A stretch of 50,827 nucleotides of DNA. It comes from Desulfofustis sp. (lineage in GTDB: Bacteria; Desulfobacterota; Desulfobulbia; Desulfobulbales; Desulfocapsaceae). The notes beneath the pieces were generated by a model that was not told the DNA's origin, ran no database searches, and saw only the letters and a program-made list of their open reading frames with translations. Both the position numbers and the translations under genes were made by a program. Every line of letters begins with the position of its first letter. Within the stretch, counting starts at the first letter, position 1. Below are positions 15,661 to 25,312 of the stretch, piece after piece. The stretch lies in NCBI GenBank assembly GCA_013042475.1, contig JABDQA010000183.1:1-50827 (forward strand), written 5' to 3'.

Positions 15661-17307
15661 ATGGAACATGAAAAGTGGGTACTTGAAGATCCTGTGCTCG
15701 GCATGGTCTTTGTCGGGGCATCCTTTGTAATTTTTTATCTAATCGGCTGGTATTCCCAGAGAGCCGCCAAATCCTCTACCGATTACTGGACCGCAGGCCG
15801 TTCCATCGGATCGATCACCAACGGCCTCGGCATGGCGTCGAGCTATATGAGTCTGGCTACCTTCATGGGGGTCACGGCCCTTATTCTTAAGCTCAAGGTG
15901 CCGTTTGTCTACATGTGGATTCAGTTTGCCCTGTCCATTCCGCTGATCACTCTCTGGTACGGCACCCCGCTACGTCGGATGGGAGCTTTTACCCCGGCCC
16001 ATTTCGTACGTGAACGTTACGGAGTCAGGACATCTTACGTCACGGTCTTCTTCATGATCCTGATCATGGTCATGTACGCACTCGGTCAGATGATCGGTGT
16101 CGCCAAGGTGTTTGAGATGCTGTTCGGCATTAACTACAACCTCGCCCTGATCTGCGGTGGCGCACTCATCGTTGGCTACGTGACCATCGGTGGCATGTAC
16201 GGAACTTCCTACAACGCCGCTTTCCAGATGATTTTGATGGGTGTAGCTTTCGTCGTTCCGCTGGGGGCTATTATGAAGGCCATGGGCGGCACCGGCTGGT
16301 GGTTCCCGCCCCTGTTTTACAGCGATATGGTTCCGGCCATGCTGGAGGCGGTACCAGATTTCTTTGATATGAAGTACGGCTTCAAATGGTACCTGTCGCT
16401 GATACCCTGCTTCACCCTGGGCGCCATGGGGCTGCCCCATTTGGGCATGAGGGTCTATACCTCAGCCAACCTGAAGAGTGCACGCGGAGCGATGGTCTGG
16501 TTCACCTTCTTCTGCGGTATCGTCTTCTGCTCAACCTATACCATGGGTTTTTCAGGAGTTTACTTTCAGGCAACCTCAGGGTCAGCCATTGCCCCTACCG
16601 ATTTTGACAAGATCACCCTGATCCTCAACTCGGTCTATAATCCGGCCTGGGTACTGGCATTTGTAATCGCTGGTGCAATCGCCGCCGGTCTGTCGACCAT
16701 CAGTGCCAACCTGATGGCCATCGGCGCAATGATCGCCCAGGACATTATCGCCACAATCAAACCCGATCTGTCAGATAAGACCATGAAGGTCATCGGCTAT
16801 CTGGCAATTGCAGGTGGTGGTGCAACAAGTATTCTCATCGCACTCAATCCTCCAGATTTTCTGGTGGTCAGTATCCTCTGGGCCTTTGGACTCGCCGGCG
16901 TAACCGTCGCTCCACTGGTCATGCTCGGAGTCTGGTGGAAACCGGCAAACCGCTATGGTGCGACCGTTGCCTGTCTGGTGTCCGGTGTAACCTATATTGT
17001 GGTTGCCCCTTACTTTTTCCCGAGTATTGTAGTAGGTGGCGGCCTTGAGGCCAAAGTGGGCATGACGGGATCCCTGCTCTGCGCACCATTGTGCTTCTTC
17101 CTGCTGACCACAGTGTCGATGATCACCAACAACATTCCGGCTTTGATGAATCGGTACGACTATAAGAAAGACCACGTGCTGATCGACAAGATTCATGGCT
17201 GGTCGGATTACAGCGAAGAACGCTACAACTCCAACACCGCCGGTATTATCGTTGCCGCGGTCAGCCTGTTCTTCTGCATCTATGCTGTATTGCCTGGCGG
17301 TTGGTAA
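15661..17307 (+). CDS. SSS-family cation:acetate-type symporter (ActP-like)
   Basis: A 548-residue multi-spanning transporter with the length of ActP (549) and about 13-14 membrane helices. SSS-family features include STDYWTAGRSIGSITNGLGMASSYMS near residues 38-63, the sodium-site region, and LSTISANLMAIGAMIAQDI near 350. It would import a small monocarboxylate such as acetate with sodium or protons across the inner membrane. The ATG at 15661 has an AAGGAGACAG site. A strong stem-loop terminator follows. Acetate is inferred from the pairing with a YjcH-like gene; other carboxylates, including propionate, are possible. Confidence 0.87.
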   Translation: MEHEKWVLEDPVLGMVFVGASFVIFYLIGWYSQRAAKSSTDYWTAGRSIGSITNGLGMASSYMSLATFMGVTALILKLKVPFVYMWIQFALSIPLITLWYGTPLRRMGAFTPAHFVRERYGVRTSYVTVFFMILIMVMYALGQMIGVAKVFEMLFGINYNLALICGGALIVGYVTIGGMYGTSYNAAFQMILMGVAFVVPLGAIMKAMGGTGWWFPPLFYSDMVPAMLEAVPDFFDMKYGFKWYLSLIPCFTLGAMGLPHLGMRVYTSANLKSARGAMVWFTFFCGIVFCSTYTMGFSGVYFQATSGSAIAPTDFDKITLILNSVYNPAWVLAFVIAGAIAAGLSTISANLMAIGAMIAQDIIATIKPDLSDKTMKVIGYLAIAGGGATSILIALNPPDFLVVSILWAFGLAGVTVAPLVMLGVWWKPANRYGATVACLVSGVTYIVVAPYFFPSIVVGGGLEAKVGMTGSLLCAPLCFFLLTTVSMITNNIPALMNRYDYKKDHVLIDKIHGWSDYSEERYNSNTAGIIVAAVSLFFCIYAVLPGGW

Positions 17308-17337
17308 TCGGCTATAATATCCCTCCATAACACCCAC

Positions 17338-17375
17338 ACACCCGCTTCATGATTTATCATGGAGCGGGTGTCTTT
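17338..17375 (+). terminator. intrinsic terminator after the symporter gene
   Basis: A stem of 15 pairs, including one G-T wobble, forms between 17338-17352 and 17357-17371 with a four-base loop. It is followed by TCTTTA. It lies 30 bases after the symporter stop and ends the two-gene operon before the Yip1-like gene. Confidence 0.7.
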
Positions 17376-17402
17376 ACTTTCGCAGACAGTCAGAAGAAAC
17401 CC

Positions 17403-17972
17403 ATGAGCTTCTTACGACATTTCCCACAAATGATCACCGGTCCCCCGGAATTGTTCGAACTGGCACTGGAGGGAAAAGGGCGCGTCGTGATGATGATCAA
17501 TCTGACCATCACCGGCATCACCTTTGGACTCTCCAACCTCTACGGCACTCTGCAGCAGACTCCCGATCTGCCCATGCAAGGGCAGTATGCCCTGATTACT
17601 CCGGTGATGTTCTGCATGTTCGGGATTTTCACCATGCTCGGGGCCATGCTGGGTTTGATGCTGGTATACTGGGCCGCGGCCAAGGCCTTTGGCGGCCACG
17701 GTGGCCTACTCCTGGTAATGGATTTAATTGGTCTGGCCGGCGCTCCTTTCTGGTTTCTGGCCCCTCTGCTTAACCTGGCATTGAATTACAACCAGCAGGA
17801 TTCGGTGCCACTCGTCCTCCTCATCCCCCTCGTACTGGTCTTCGGCTGGTCCTTCAAACTGATCAGACAGAGCATGGTCACCGGCCAGGGCTTGACAGTT
17901 GGTCGGGCAACGCTGGCATTAGGCTGTATGTGGATCTTCAGTATCAGCGCGGTTTATCTGTTTCTGCCCTGA
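17403..17972 (+). CDS. Yip1-like integral membrane protein
   Basis: A 189-residue protein with about five membrane helices. The N-terminal segment SFLRHFPQMITGPPELFELA followed by a membrane domain is the pattern of bacterial Yip1-domain proteins. I place the ATG at 17403, because an upstream in-frame ATG at 17349 lies inside the preceding terminator. The ribosome-binding site is weak. The function is unknown; the family assignment rests on topology and the amphipathic N-terminus only. Confidence 0.6.
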   Translation: MSFLRHFPQMITGPPELFELALEGKGRVVMMINLTITGITFGLSNLYGTLQQTPDLPMQGQYALITPVMFCMFGIFTMLGAMLGLMLVYWAAAKAFGGHGGLLLVMDLIGLAGAPFWFLAPLLNLALNYNQQDSVPLVLLIPLVLVFGWSFKLIRQSMVTGQGLTVGRATLALGCMWIFSISAVYLFLP

Positions 17973-18145
17973 TAATGGCATTGAAATTATAAAGAGGGAC
18001 TATTCTGATCGTTTCACGGCGGAATTACTCGTGTTGGAGACGATTTTCAGCAATTTTCAGGGCGTGGTAAACCGGGTTAGCAACGGCAGCGTAAGATTAG
18101 ATTACGATAATTGAACTCCAGTCAGGGCTGAACCGGTCCGTTGAA

Positions 18146-18856
18146 ATGGTATTTTCCAGTTCCCAGCGTCAGGATTTAAGAGAAGGCTTTATTGCCAATC
18201 TGGTGGTAGCAGCAAGTGTCGCGGCCTATGGCAGCGTACTCGGTTTGATGGCAGCCCAGAAAGGGCTGACCTGGTATCAGCTGCTGATCATGAACCTTTC
18301 GGTCTTTGCCGGTTCAGCCCAGTTTGTGATGGTTGACATGTGGTTGCCACCACTGCCGGTGGTGGAGATCATCCTGGCTGTGCTGGTCATCAACATGCGT
18401 TACCTGCTGATTGGCGCCTCACTCAATCCTTTGTTCCGTGGTACCTCATTAGGCCATAAGTTTCTTTTCATGCACCTGGTCGCCGATGAGAACTGGGCCA
18501 TGACCATGGCCAGGTTCTTCAAGCAGCCAACCTCCACCTGGTTCCTGCTCGGAGGCGGGCTCTGCGTGCAAAGCGCCTGGTGTTTAGGCACCCTGATTGG
18601 ACACCGGCTGGGGGCGGTGATCACCAACCCTGAACGCTACGGGCTCGATTTTTCCTTTGTTGCCGTCTTCACCGCCCTGGTGTTCAGCTTCTGGAAAGGA
18701 AGACAGGACGTATTGCCTTGGATAATTGCTGCGTTCGTGGCGGCCATCGCCGAAATGATCATGCCGGGCAAATGGTACATTATCTGTGGAGGTGTTGCCG
18801 GGGCGCTGACCGCTGCCTTATATCAACCCGAGGAGGTAACGAGTGCCCTCGGCTAA
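18146..18856 (+). CDS. azlC: AzlC-family branched-chain amino-acid exporter, large subunit
   Basis: A 236-residue membrane protein of the AzlC/YgaZ family. Diagnostic segments are REGFIANLVVAASVAAYGSV, NLSVFAGSAQFVMV, INMRYLLIGASLNP and HLVADENWAM. AzlC and AzlD together form a two-component exporter of branched-chain amino acids or similar compounds. The small subunit overlaps its 3' end by 14 bases. The 170 bases upstream show no clear promoter. No Lrp or AzlB regulator gene is adjacent. Confidence 0.9.
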   Translation: MVFSSSQRQDLREGFIANLVVAASVAAYGSVLGLMAAQKGLTWYQLLIMNLSVFAGSAQFVMVDMWLPPLPVVEIILAVLVINMRYLLIGASLNPLFRGTSLGHKFLFMHLVADENWAMTMARFFKQPTSTWFLLGGGLCVQSAWCLGTLIGHRLGAVITNPERYGLDFSFVAVFTALVFSFWKGRQDVLPWIIAAFVAAIAEMIMPGKWYIICGGVAGALTAALYQPEEVTSALG

Positions 18857-19157
18857 CGTGGATATCCTGGTCTGGCTGACCATTATTGGAGCGGCGCTCG
18901 TCACCTACAGTCTCAGGGTAGGCGGCCTGCTGCTGGCCGGCAGGTTGCCCAAAACAGGCAGATTCAAGCGCTTCATGGACGCCCTGCCCGGAACTATCCT
19001 CCTGTCGCTCATAGTTCCCGCCGCCATTGGGGCCGGTCCCATCGGCTGGGTGGCCACGTTCTTTACCGGACTATGCAGCTTGAAGACCGGCAATGTGTTT
19101 TTATCAATGGTGGTGGGCATCCTTATTGTTGCCGCTGGACGCTGGATCGGCGTCTAA
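18843..19157 (+). CDS. azlD: AzlD-family small subunit
   Basis: A 104-residue protein with three to four membrane helices. The family sequence includes TYSLRVGGLLLAGRLP, FMDALPGTILLSLIVPA and the terminal MVVGILIVAAGRW. The start is GTG at 18843, with a strong GAGGAGGTAACGA site inside the end of azlC. The 14-base overlap implies coupled, near-stoichiometric production. It is the partner of AzlC in branched-chain amino-acid export. Confidence 0.9.
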   Translation: MPSANVDILVWLTIIGAALVTYSLRVGGLLLAGRLPKTGRFKRFMDALPGTILLSLIVPAAIGAGPIGWVATFFTGLCSLKTGNVFLSMVVGILIVAAGRWIGV

Positions 19158-19276
19158 GCACGATGAAGACACCGTTTAACCGCGGTTCGTGCTGTTCTGC
19201 GGCCGGAGGATCACACCGAAAGCGAAGCACTCGGAGGCGCTCATTGATAATTGACTGGGGCTGTCTTAATCCAATG

Positions 19277-19310
19277 AAAAAGGGGCTGTTCCGTTCTCCG
19301 GAACAGCCCC
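19277..19310 (-). terminator. intrinsic terminator of the tgt-yajC operon
   Basis: A 12-bp GC-rich stem (19282-19293 with 19299-19310) has a five-base loop and is followed on the minus strand by five T residues (19277-19281). It lies 40 bases beyond the yajC stop. On the plus strand no T-tract follows, so it does not terminate azlCD. Confidence 0.88.
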
Positions 19311-19350
19311 CTACGCTTCTACAACTGTAGAATTAACAGCCCTTAATTCC

Positions 19351-19710
19351 TCAAGAGCCCGAAGATTTCAATTTCTTTGTCTTGCCATCCTTGGCGGTCT
19401 TGGGGTCTTCTTTAACCTGGGGACCGGCAATTGACTGCCGATCAAGTTTGATCTGAACGTTTTCGGCAATTTCCAGGGTCAGGATGGTATCGGTAATACC
19501 GACTATCTCCCCGTAGATGCCCCCTTTGGTAATAACCTTGTTGCCCTTCTTCAGATCGCCCAAGAAGGACTGGTGCTGTTTGGCCTGTTTCTGCTGGGGC
19601 CTGATCAGCAGAAAATAAAAAACCACAAAAATCAGAATGAGCGGCAGAAAAGAAGCAAATCCCCCTACTCCGCCGCCAGCCGGTGCGGCTGCATACGCTA
19701 TTGAAGTCAT
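19351..19710 (-). CDS. yajC: YajC, accessory subunit of the Sec translocon
   Basis: A 119-residue membrane protein. One helix (about residues 20-40) is followed by the family motif FYFLLIRPQQKQAKQHQ and a small cytoplasmic domain with GDKVITKGG-like sequence (GNKVITKGGIYGEIVGI). It associates with SecDF to help protein export. I choose the ATG at 19710, with GAGGAAG upstream; an in-frame TTG directly precedes it. It follows tgt on the same strand, the common tgt-yajC-secDF order, but a terminator comes right after yajC, so secDF is not in this operon. Confidence 0.93.
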   Translation of the reverse strand: MTSIAYAAAPAGGGVGGFASFLPLILIFVVFYFLLIRPQQKQAKQHQSFLGDLKKGNKVITKGGIYGEIVGITDTILTLEIAENVQIKLDRQSIAGPQVKEDPKTAKDGKTKKLKSSGS

Positions 19711-19796
19711 CAAACTTCCTCCACAAAATTTAGTCTATTCGCACACCCGTATCACAATTGGAGCGCAGGTTTCCTCAAATTCTGGGCCCACCTTAA

Positions 19797-20972
<1,176 letters not shown>

Positions 20973-21095
20973 TCATTATGTTTTGATTTCCTTGCTCATT
21001 TCATGCATACTGAAAAAGGTGAATGTCTGAAATTTTTATTATTATTTCACAATGATCTGGGATTATTTAACCAATTTCAGATCTTCTCAGATGCC

Positions 21096-22463
21096 ATGAA
21101 AACAATTCTTATCGCTGAACCGGTTGTGACGGAACTCGAGTCCCAAATGGACTTCTGCCGCCTCGGCTCCGAAAATCTCACGGTCGTGCCGGCCAGGGAT
21201 TTAGATAAAAGCCGGACGACTTTAAGAGAGAGGCAAATAGACCTGATCCTTTGCTCGACCAGTTTCCCCGATGAAGAGAGCTGCAAAACATTGGAAATGC
21301 TGGCCCTTGAATTCCCTTATATTCCCATTTTAGGGGTCTCGGATGCCCCGCACCAGGACAGTGAAGCAGCTCAGTCCGTCGGCGCCTGCGGCTGTTTTGA
21401 AAAACCGCTCAAGGACGAGTTGCATCTCGAGAAGATTTATGACTTGGCCGAGGCGTCAAATGCCGGCACCATTCAGGGAATACCGCTGCATTCTCTGCTG
21501 CAGATGCACGAAAATGACGGTCAGACCTGTAGTCTGCACATTTTTTCAGCCGCAGGTGAGGGCTATGTCTATGTCGAAGACGGCAACGTCATCAATGCGG
21601 AAGTAGATGATCTCAGTGGAGAAGAGGCCTTTTACCGGCTGATCTCATGGGATGAGGTAATTATCGATATCAAGTATTACAATCGCACCCGGCGTCGTGA
21701 AATCTTCACCCCTCTGATCACCATGATTATGGAGGGATTTCGTCGTAAAGACGAACACATAGACCTGGACCCTCAGTCTCTGTCGCTGGCCAGGACGAAA
21801 CAGAAACTGCAGCAGGCCTCAATGGCGGGAATGAGGCTGGCTTTGAACATCGGGCAGGTATTAATCGTAGAATTCGATGCGATCGAAAGCACCTTGGAAT
21901 CGATGCTCGTAGGGATGATTCCTGATCACTTCCTGATTGTTACCACTCCCTCACATTTTATCGTCACCGACACCGAGGTCAGACAGGGACAAGAGATAGT
22001 TGTGAAATTCACCCACATGGAGAAACTCTTCCTCTTCAGAGCAAGAGTGTCGAGGGTGCTCAAAAGTCCACGGCAACTGCTTTTTCTCGATTATCCCTCA
22101 GTTATCCATTTCCACGACATTCGCAGGACGAAGAGGGCCGCTGCTTCATTCCCGTGCACCCTAAAAACCCAGGATGGTACCCCATTCAATGGCGTCTTCA
22201 AGGACATAAGCAGCAGCGGTGCACTGCTCAAACTGACGCGGGAAGAAAACGACAAGCTGCCCGAAATCGATATTTCCCAGTGGGTAACTCTGAGTTGTTC
22301 GCTGCCAGAGATAGACGAGCAGCTGGAGTTGGTCGGGGTTATCAAGAACTTCAAGAAAGACGAACGCGGAATCCAGCTTGGCCTTGAATTTTCAACCACT
22401 TACCCGGAACTCGAACAATCAATCAACCGCTACCTCAAGGCCGTGAAGCATAAATCGGTTTGA
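21096..22463 (+). CDS. pseudo-receiver/DUF4388/PilZ-domain signalling protein
   Basis: A 455-residue protein. Residues 1-120 resemble a response-regulator receiver (KTILIAEP, then DLILCSTSF, then CGCFEKPL), but the phosphoacceptor Asp is missing. A DUF4388/PatA N-terminal-type domain follows (about 125-200, TIQGIPLHSLLQMH and GYVYVEDGNVINAE). A YcgR-like N-domain (about 245-340) precedes a PilZ domain with RRTKR and DISSSG, the two parts of the cyclic di-GMP site. The ATG at 21096 aligns with receiver starts; an in-frame extension upstream to 20970 is unlikely. It probably reads cyclic di-GMP and acts by protein contact. It converges on the next gene with three bases between stops. Confidence 0.8.
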   Translation: MKTILIAEPVVTELESQMDFCRLGSENLTVVPARDLDKSRTTLRERQIDLILCSTSFPDEESCKTLEMLALEFPYIPILGVSDAPHQDSEAAQSVGACGCFEKPLKDELHLEKIYDLAEASNAGTIQGIPLHSLLQMHENDGQTCSLHIFSAAGEGYVYVEDGNVINAEVDDLSGEEAFYRLISWDEVIIDIKYYNRTRRREIFTPLITMIMEGFRRKDEHIDLDPQSLSLARTKQKLQQASMAGMRLALNIGQVLIVEFDAIESTLESMLVGMIPDHFLIVTTPSHFIVTDTEVRQGQEIVVKFTHMEKLFLFRARVSRVLKSPRQLLFLDYPSVIHFHDIRRTKRAAASFPCTLKTQDGTPFNGVFKDISSSGALLKLTREENDKLPEIDISQWVTLSCSLPEIDEQLELVGVIKNFKKDERGIQLGLEFSTTYPELEQSINRYLKAVKHKSV

Positions 22464-22466
22464 CCT

Positions 22467-23576
22467 TTAGACGATCCCGGCGGATTTTTCTATTGCCGAG
22501 CGCTGCTTTTCAATACTCTCCAGCAGCTTGAACTGGATCCCAGCCCGCTGCAGGTTTTCCCCTTCGCGGGTTATTCTGAAATAGCGATCATCGTTCAGGT
22601 GATCGGTGAAAAACCTCAGTCCCAATTCGTAAGTCAGCAGGCGCACGCCATGATAGATGAGGTTTCTTTCTGAGCGGCTCAAATCGAACGACTTTAAATA
22701 TCCCTTCAGCAGCTGGTTGCATATATGGATGTCGAAGACGATATCCGAGCCTGCTTTCTCTCCGGCAGGGTTGCAGAAAGATCGCAGACAGTCCCCAATA
22801 TCAACGGCAAGGAGCCCCTGGGATACCGTGTCAAGGTCAATGAGTGCAAGTGCTTGACCGCTTTCGCGATCGAAGAGAAAATTATCACATTTGGGATCGC
22901 CATGAATCACTCGTCTACGAATTTTGTCTTCTTCGATTCGCTCTTCGAGGGTAAGACTTTCCAGGCGATCCTCGATCATTTCCAGGCAGTAATGAAATTC
23001 GGCATTTTCCGAACGGCGATTGCAATCAAGAGCTTCAAGGTAAGAGCCCCTGTAGTTCTTGAGGTTATGAAAACCTGGCAGGGGATCAACCAGCACCGAA
23101 CTGTCAAAACTCTCCATGAGAGCATGGAAACAGCCAAGCATCCTTCCCGCCTCGGCGGGTTGGTCGTTACTCACGACGCAAGGGTAAGAGACTCCATTGT
23201 CAATATAACTGAGGCAACGCCAGATACCACCGCTCTGGTCCTCAAACCAGCTTCTTCCATCTTGGAACTCAAAGGTCCTGGGAAATCTGCAGAACTGGTA
23301 TCGACCGGAATCTAAGGACCAACGCTTGCTCAGGTAGGAGGTAACCAGGGCAACGTTGCGGGCAACACCGATCGGATCAGGAAAGACCGATTCATTGAGG
23401 CGCTGGACCACTAGTGGCGAACGATCCATGAAGGTCACCAGGTAGGTGGCATTGATGTTGCCGTCGCCTAGGGGCTCTATGGCGTGAACTCGATCAGGAT
23501 CCGGGATAAAGGAGTAGATGGTCGAAAGCAGTTGGGAGAGGCTCAATACCGCACGACCTGTAAGCTCTTCAACCAT
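22467..23576 (-). CDS. APH-fold sugar kinase, NahK-like
   Basis: A 369-residue aminoglycoside-phosphotransferase-fold kinase. The nucleotide-binding N-lobe contains GDGNINATYLV and VVQRLNESVFPDP, which resemble N-acetylhexosamine 1-kinase (NahK) and related proteins. The catalytic loop is VIHGDPKCDNFLF and the metal-binding Asp is in LIDLDTVSQG, so it should be active. It likely phosphorylates a small sugar or alcohol in the cytoplasm. No sugar-nucleotide gene sits beside it, so substrate remains open. The start ATG at 23576 has only a weak ribosome-binding site. Confidence 0.75.
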   Translation of the reverse strand: MVEELTGRAVLSLSQLLSTIYSFIPDPDRVHAIEPLGDGNINATYLVTFMDRSPLVVQRLNESVFPDPIGVARNVALVTSYLSKRWSLDSGRYQFCRFPRTFEFQDGRSWFEDQSGGIWRCLSYIDNGVSYPCVVSNDQPAEAGRMLGCFHALMESFDSSVLVDPLPGFHNLKNYRGSYLEALDCNRRSENAEFHYCLEMIEDRLESLTLEERIEEDKIRRRVIHGDPKCDNFLFDRESGQALALIDLDTVSQGLLAVDIGDCLRSFCNPAGEKAGSDIVFDIHICNQLLKGYLKSFDLSRSERNLIYHGVRLLTYELGLRFFTDHLNDDRYFRITREGENLQRAGIQFKLLESIEKQRSAIEKSAGIV

Positions 23577-23616
23577 ATGGAAGGGCCGGGTAGGCAGTGG
23601 AGAGATACACGTTAGA

Positions 23617-23639
23617 GGGCCGGCTCGTCATGCCGGCCC
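23617..23639. other. GC-rich stem-loop after mscS
   Basis: GGGCCGGC (23617-23624) pairs perfectly with GCCGGCCC (23632-23639) around a seven-base loop, between the mscS stop and the kinase start. No T-tract follows on either strand, so it is not a standard intrinsic terminator. Confidence 0.5.
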
Positions 23640-23674
23640 CCGATATTTTATCAATGGCAAGCCATCACTTACTA

Positions 23675-24502
23675 TCAGGCTGCCTCCGCCTCCCCATCCT
23701 GAACCACCTGATGCATGTGCACGTCCTGCTGTGGAAACGGAATCGAGATTCCGGCCTCATCAAGGGCAAGTTTGATTTTTTCGGTAAGCTCAAACTTCAC
23801 ATTCCAATAGTCAACCGTCCTGACCCAGGGGCGGACCACGAAATTCACCGAAGAATCGGCTAATTCGGCCACCGCAATAGTCGGTGCAGGATCACTCAAC
23901 ACGCGAGGTTCAGCCTTTATCATCTCAGTGAATACCTGTTCGGCACTCTTGATATCGTCTTCATAACCGATGCCAAACACCATATCAATACGCCTCGTGT
24001 CATTGGCGGTGATATTGGTGATTGTTCCGCTTGTAATGAGTCCGTTGGGGATGATCTTACGCTGATTGTCGGGTGTATTCATTACCGTATTGAAGATGGT
24101 GATCTCTTCCACCGCACCGGTTTCACCCGCCACCGTCACCGCATCACCAACTTTGAAGGGCCTGAAAAGAATCAGCATCACACCGGCCGAAAAATTGGCC
24201 AGTGAATCCTTCAGAGCCAGACCGATCGCCAGGCCGGCGGCACCGACCACGGCTAAAAATGATCCGGTATTGATACCAAGTTTTTGGGCTGCGGCGATGA
24301 CAACCGCGGTAAGCAGGGCGTAATACACAATGTTTTTCAAAAATTTGGTCAGGGTGACATCAATATCGTTACGCTCCATCATCTTGACAAAGACGGATGT
24401 AAACTTTTTTGCCAGCCAGTTACCGATGACCAGTATCGCCAGCGCAGCCGCGATTCTTAGGCCCCATGTCATGAGCACTTCACTTGCAATTAGATTTTCC
24501 AT
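23675..24502 (-). CDS. mscS: small-conductance mechanosensitive channel (MscS)
   Basis: A 275-residue channel subunit, close to E. coli MscS (286). Three membrane helices occupy about residues 8-30, 55-77 and 85-125. The pore helix AVVGAAGLAIGLALKDSLAN with the following FSAGVMLILFRPFKVGD is diagnostic. The beta domain and alpha/beta vestibule follow, with DNQRKIIPN. It opens under membrane tension to release solutes during hypo-osmotic shock. The start ATG at 24502 is preceded by AAGGAGACT. It stands on the same strand as the NYN gene 46 bases upstream. Confidence 0.94.
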   Translation of the reverse strand: MENLIASEVLMTWGLRIAAALAILVIGNWLAKKFTSVFVKMMERNDIDVTLTKFLKNIVYYALLTAVVIAAAQKLGINTGSFLAVVGAAGLAIGLALKDSLANFSAGVMLILFRPFKVGDAVTVAGETGAVEEITIFNTVMNTPDNQRKIIPNGLITSGTITNITANDTRRIDMVFGIGYEDDIKSAEQVFTEMIKAEPRVLSDPAPTIAVAELADSSVNFVVRPWVRTVDYWNVKFELTEKIKLALDEAGISIPFPQQDVHMHQVVQDGEAEAA

Positions 24503-24548
24503 ATTGGTTAGTCTCCTTTTAAATAGAGGGCAGTATTTTCAGGCTCAT

Positions 24549-25310
24549 TCAGGTATCCATCTGAGTGATGCCAATTGCTTCGGTGCGGTTGTTGTTTTCA
24601 GGGTTCTGAACGATATCAAACTCAAATATATTACCTGGATCGAGAAATACCACATCGCTGGCAACATTGGATTTGGAGCAGTGGAAAAAGACGGTTTCGG
24701 TCTGCAGCCCCTCTTGTTCCAGGACATAGTAGCGCATAAACCCGAAGCCCCTGTCCTGGTTATATTTGGCAGGTGTGCCCCGCTGCCGTTGGGAACTCTC
24801 GGATGCCAGAGGCAGCAGACCTGGAATCAGAAAGCCAGAGATGTAGCTGTCGGCAGCCTTTTTTAAGTCCTGGCTGACGTTATTGAAACCGATCACCTCG
24901 ACCCGGCAGCCCATATTTTGCAAGGCGATTACCAGACGGATAAAATCGGAGTCGCCGGTGAGCAAAATGATGCGATCGAGATTTCTGGCCTGCTGCAGCG
25001 CGTCTATGGCCAGGTCCATGTCGGCATTGGCCTTGGTGGTCACCACCCCTTCGTCATCGACGAAGCGTTTGACATATTTCTTTATTACCTTGAAGCCGCA
25101 CTGCCTGACGATATCGTGATAGTGGTAGAGCTTCAGCCGGTATTCATCGTCTTCCCTGGTTCTGGTCCGGTCCTCGGCCAGATAGGAATTCGCCCTGAGC
25201 AGCGTTGATTTACCGGCATTGGCGAGTTCCACCAGGACGTCATAGCGCATTCCATAGCCGCCGCAGAGCCTGACATTTTCAGCATCCACATAAATCCCAC
25301 TTTTAAGCAT
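24549..25310 (-). CDS. NYN-domain ribonuclease-like protein with cold-shock-like tail
   Basis: A 253-residue protein. The NYN (PIN-like) domain of the LabA/DUF88 group covers about residues 1-160, with its acidic residues in IYVDAEN, NADMDLAIDAL and LLTGDSDFIRLV. The tail (about 180-250) looks like an OB or cold-shock fold, with YNQDRGFGFMRYY, VFFHCSKSN and IFEFDIVQN. NYN proteins are expected metal-dependent RNases; the tail could bind RNA. The ATG at 25310 lies two bases after the guaA stop with GGGAG upstream, so it is the third gene of the guaB-guaA operon. Its physiological RNA target is unknown. Confidence 0.8.
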   Translation of the reverse strand: MLKSGIYVDAENVRLCGGYGMRYDVLVELANAGKSTLLRANSYLAEDRTRTREDDEYRLKLYHYHDIVRQCGFKVIKKYVKRFVDDEGVVTTKANADMDLAIDALQQARNLDRIILLTGDSDFIRLVIALQNMGCRVEVIGFNNVSQDLKKAADSYISGFLIPGLLPLASESSQRQRGTPAKYNQDRGFGFMRYYVLEQEGLQTETVFFHCSKSNVASDVVFLDPGNIFEFDIVQNPENNNRTEAIGITQMDT

Positions 25311-25312
25311 CT

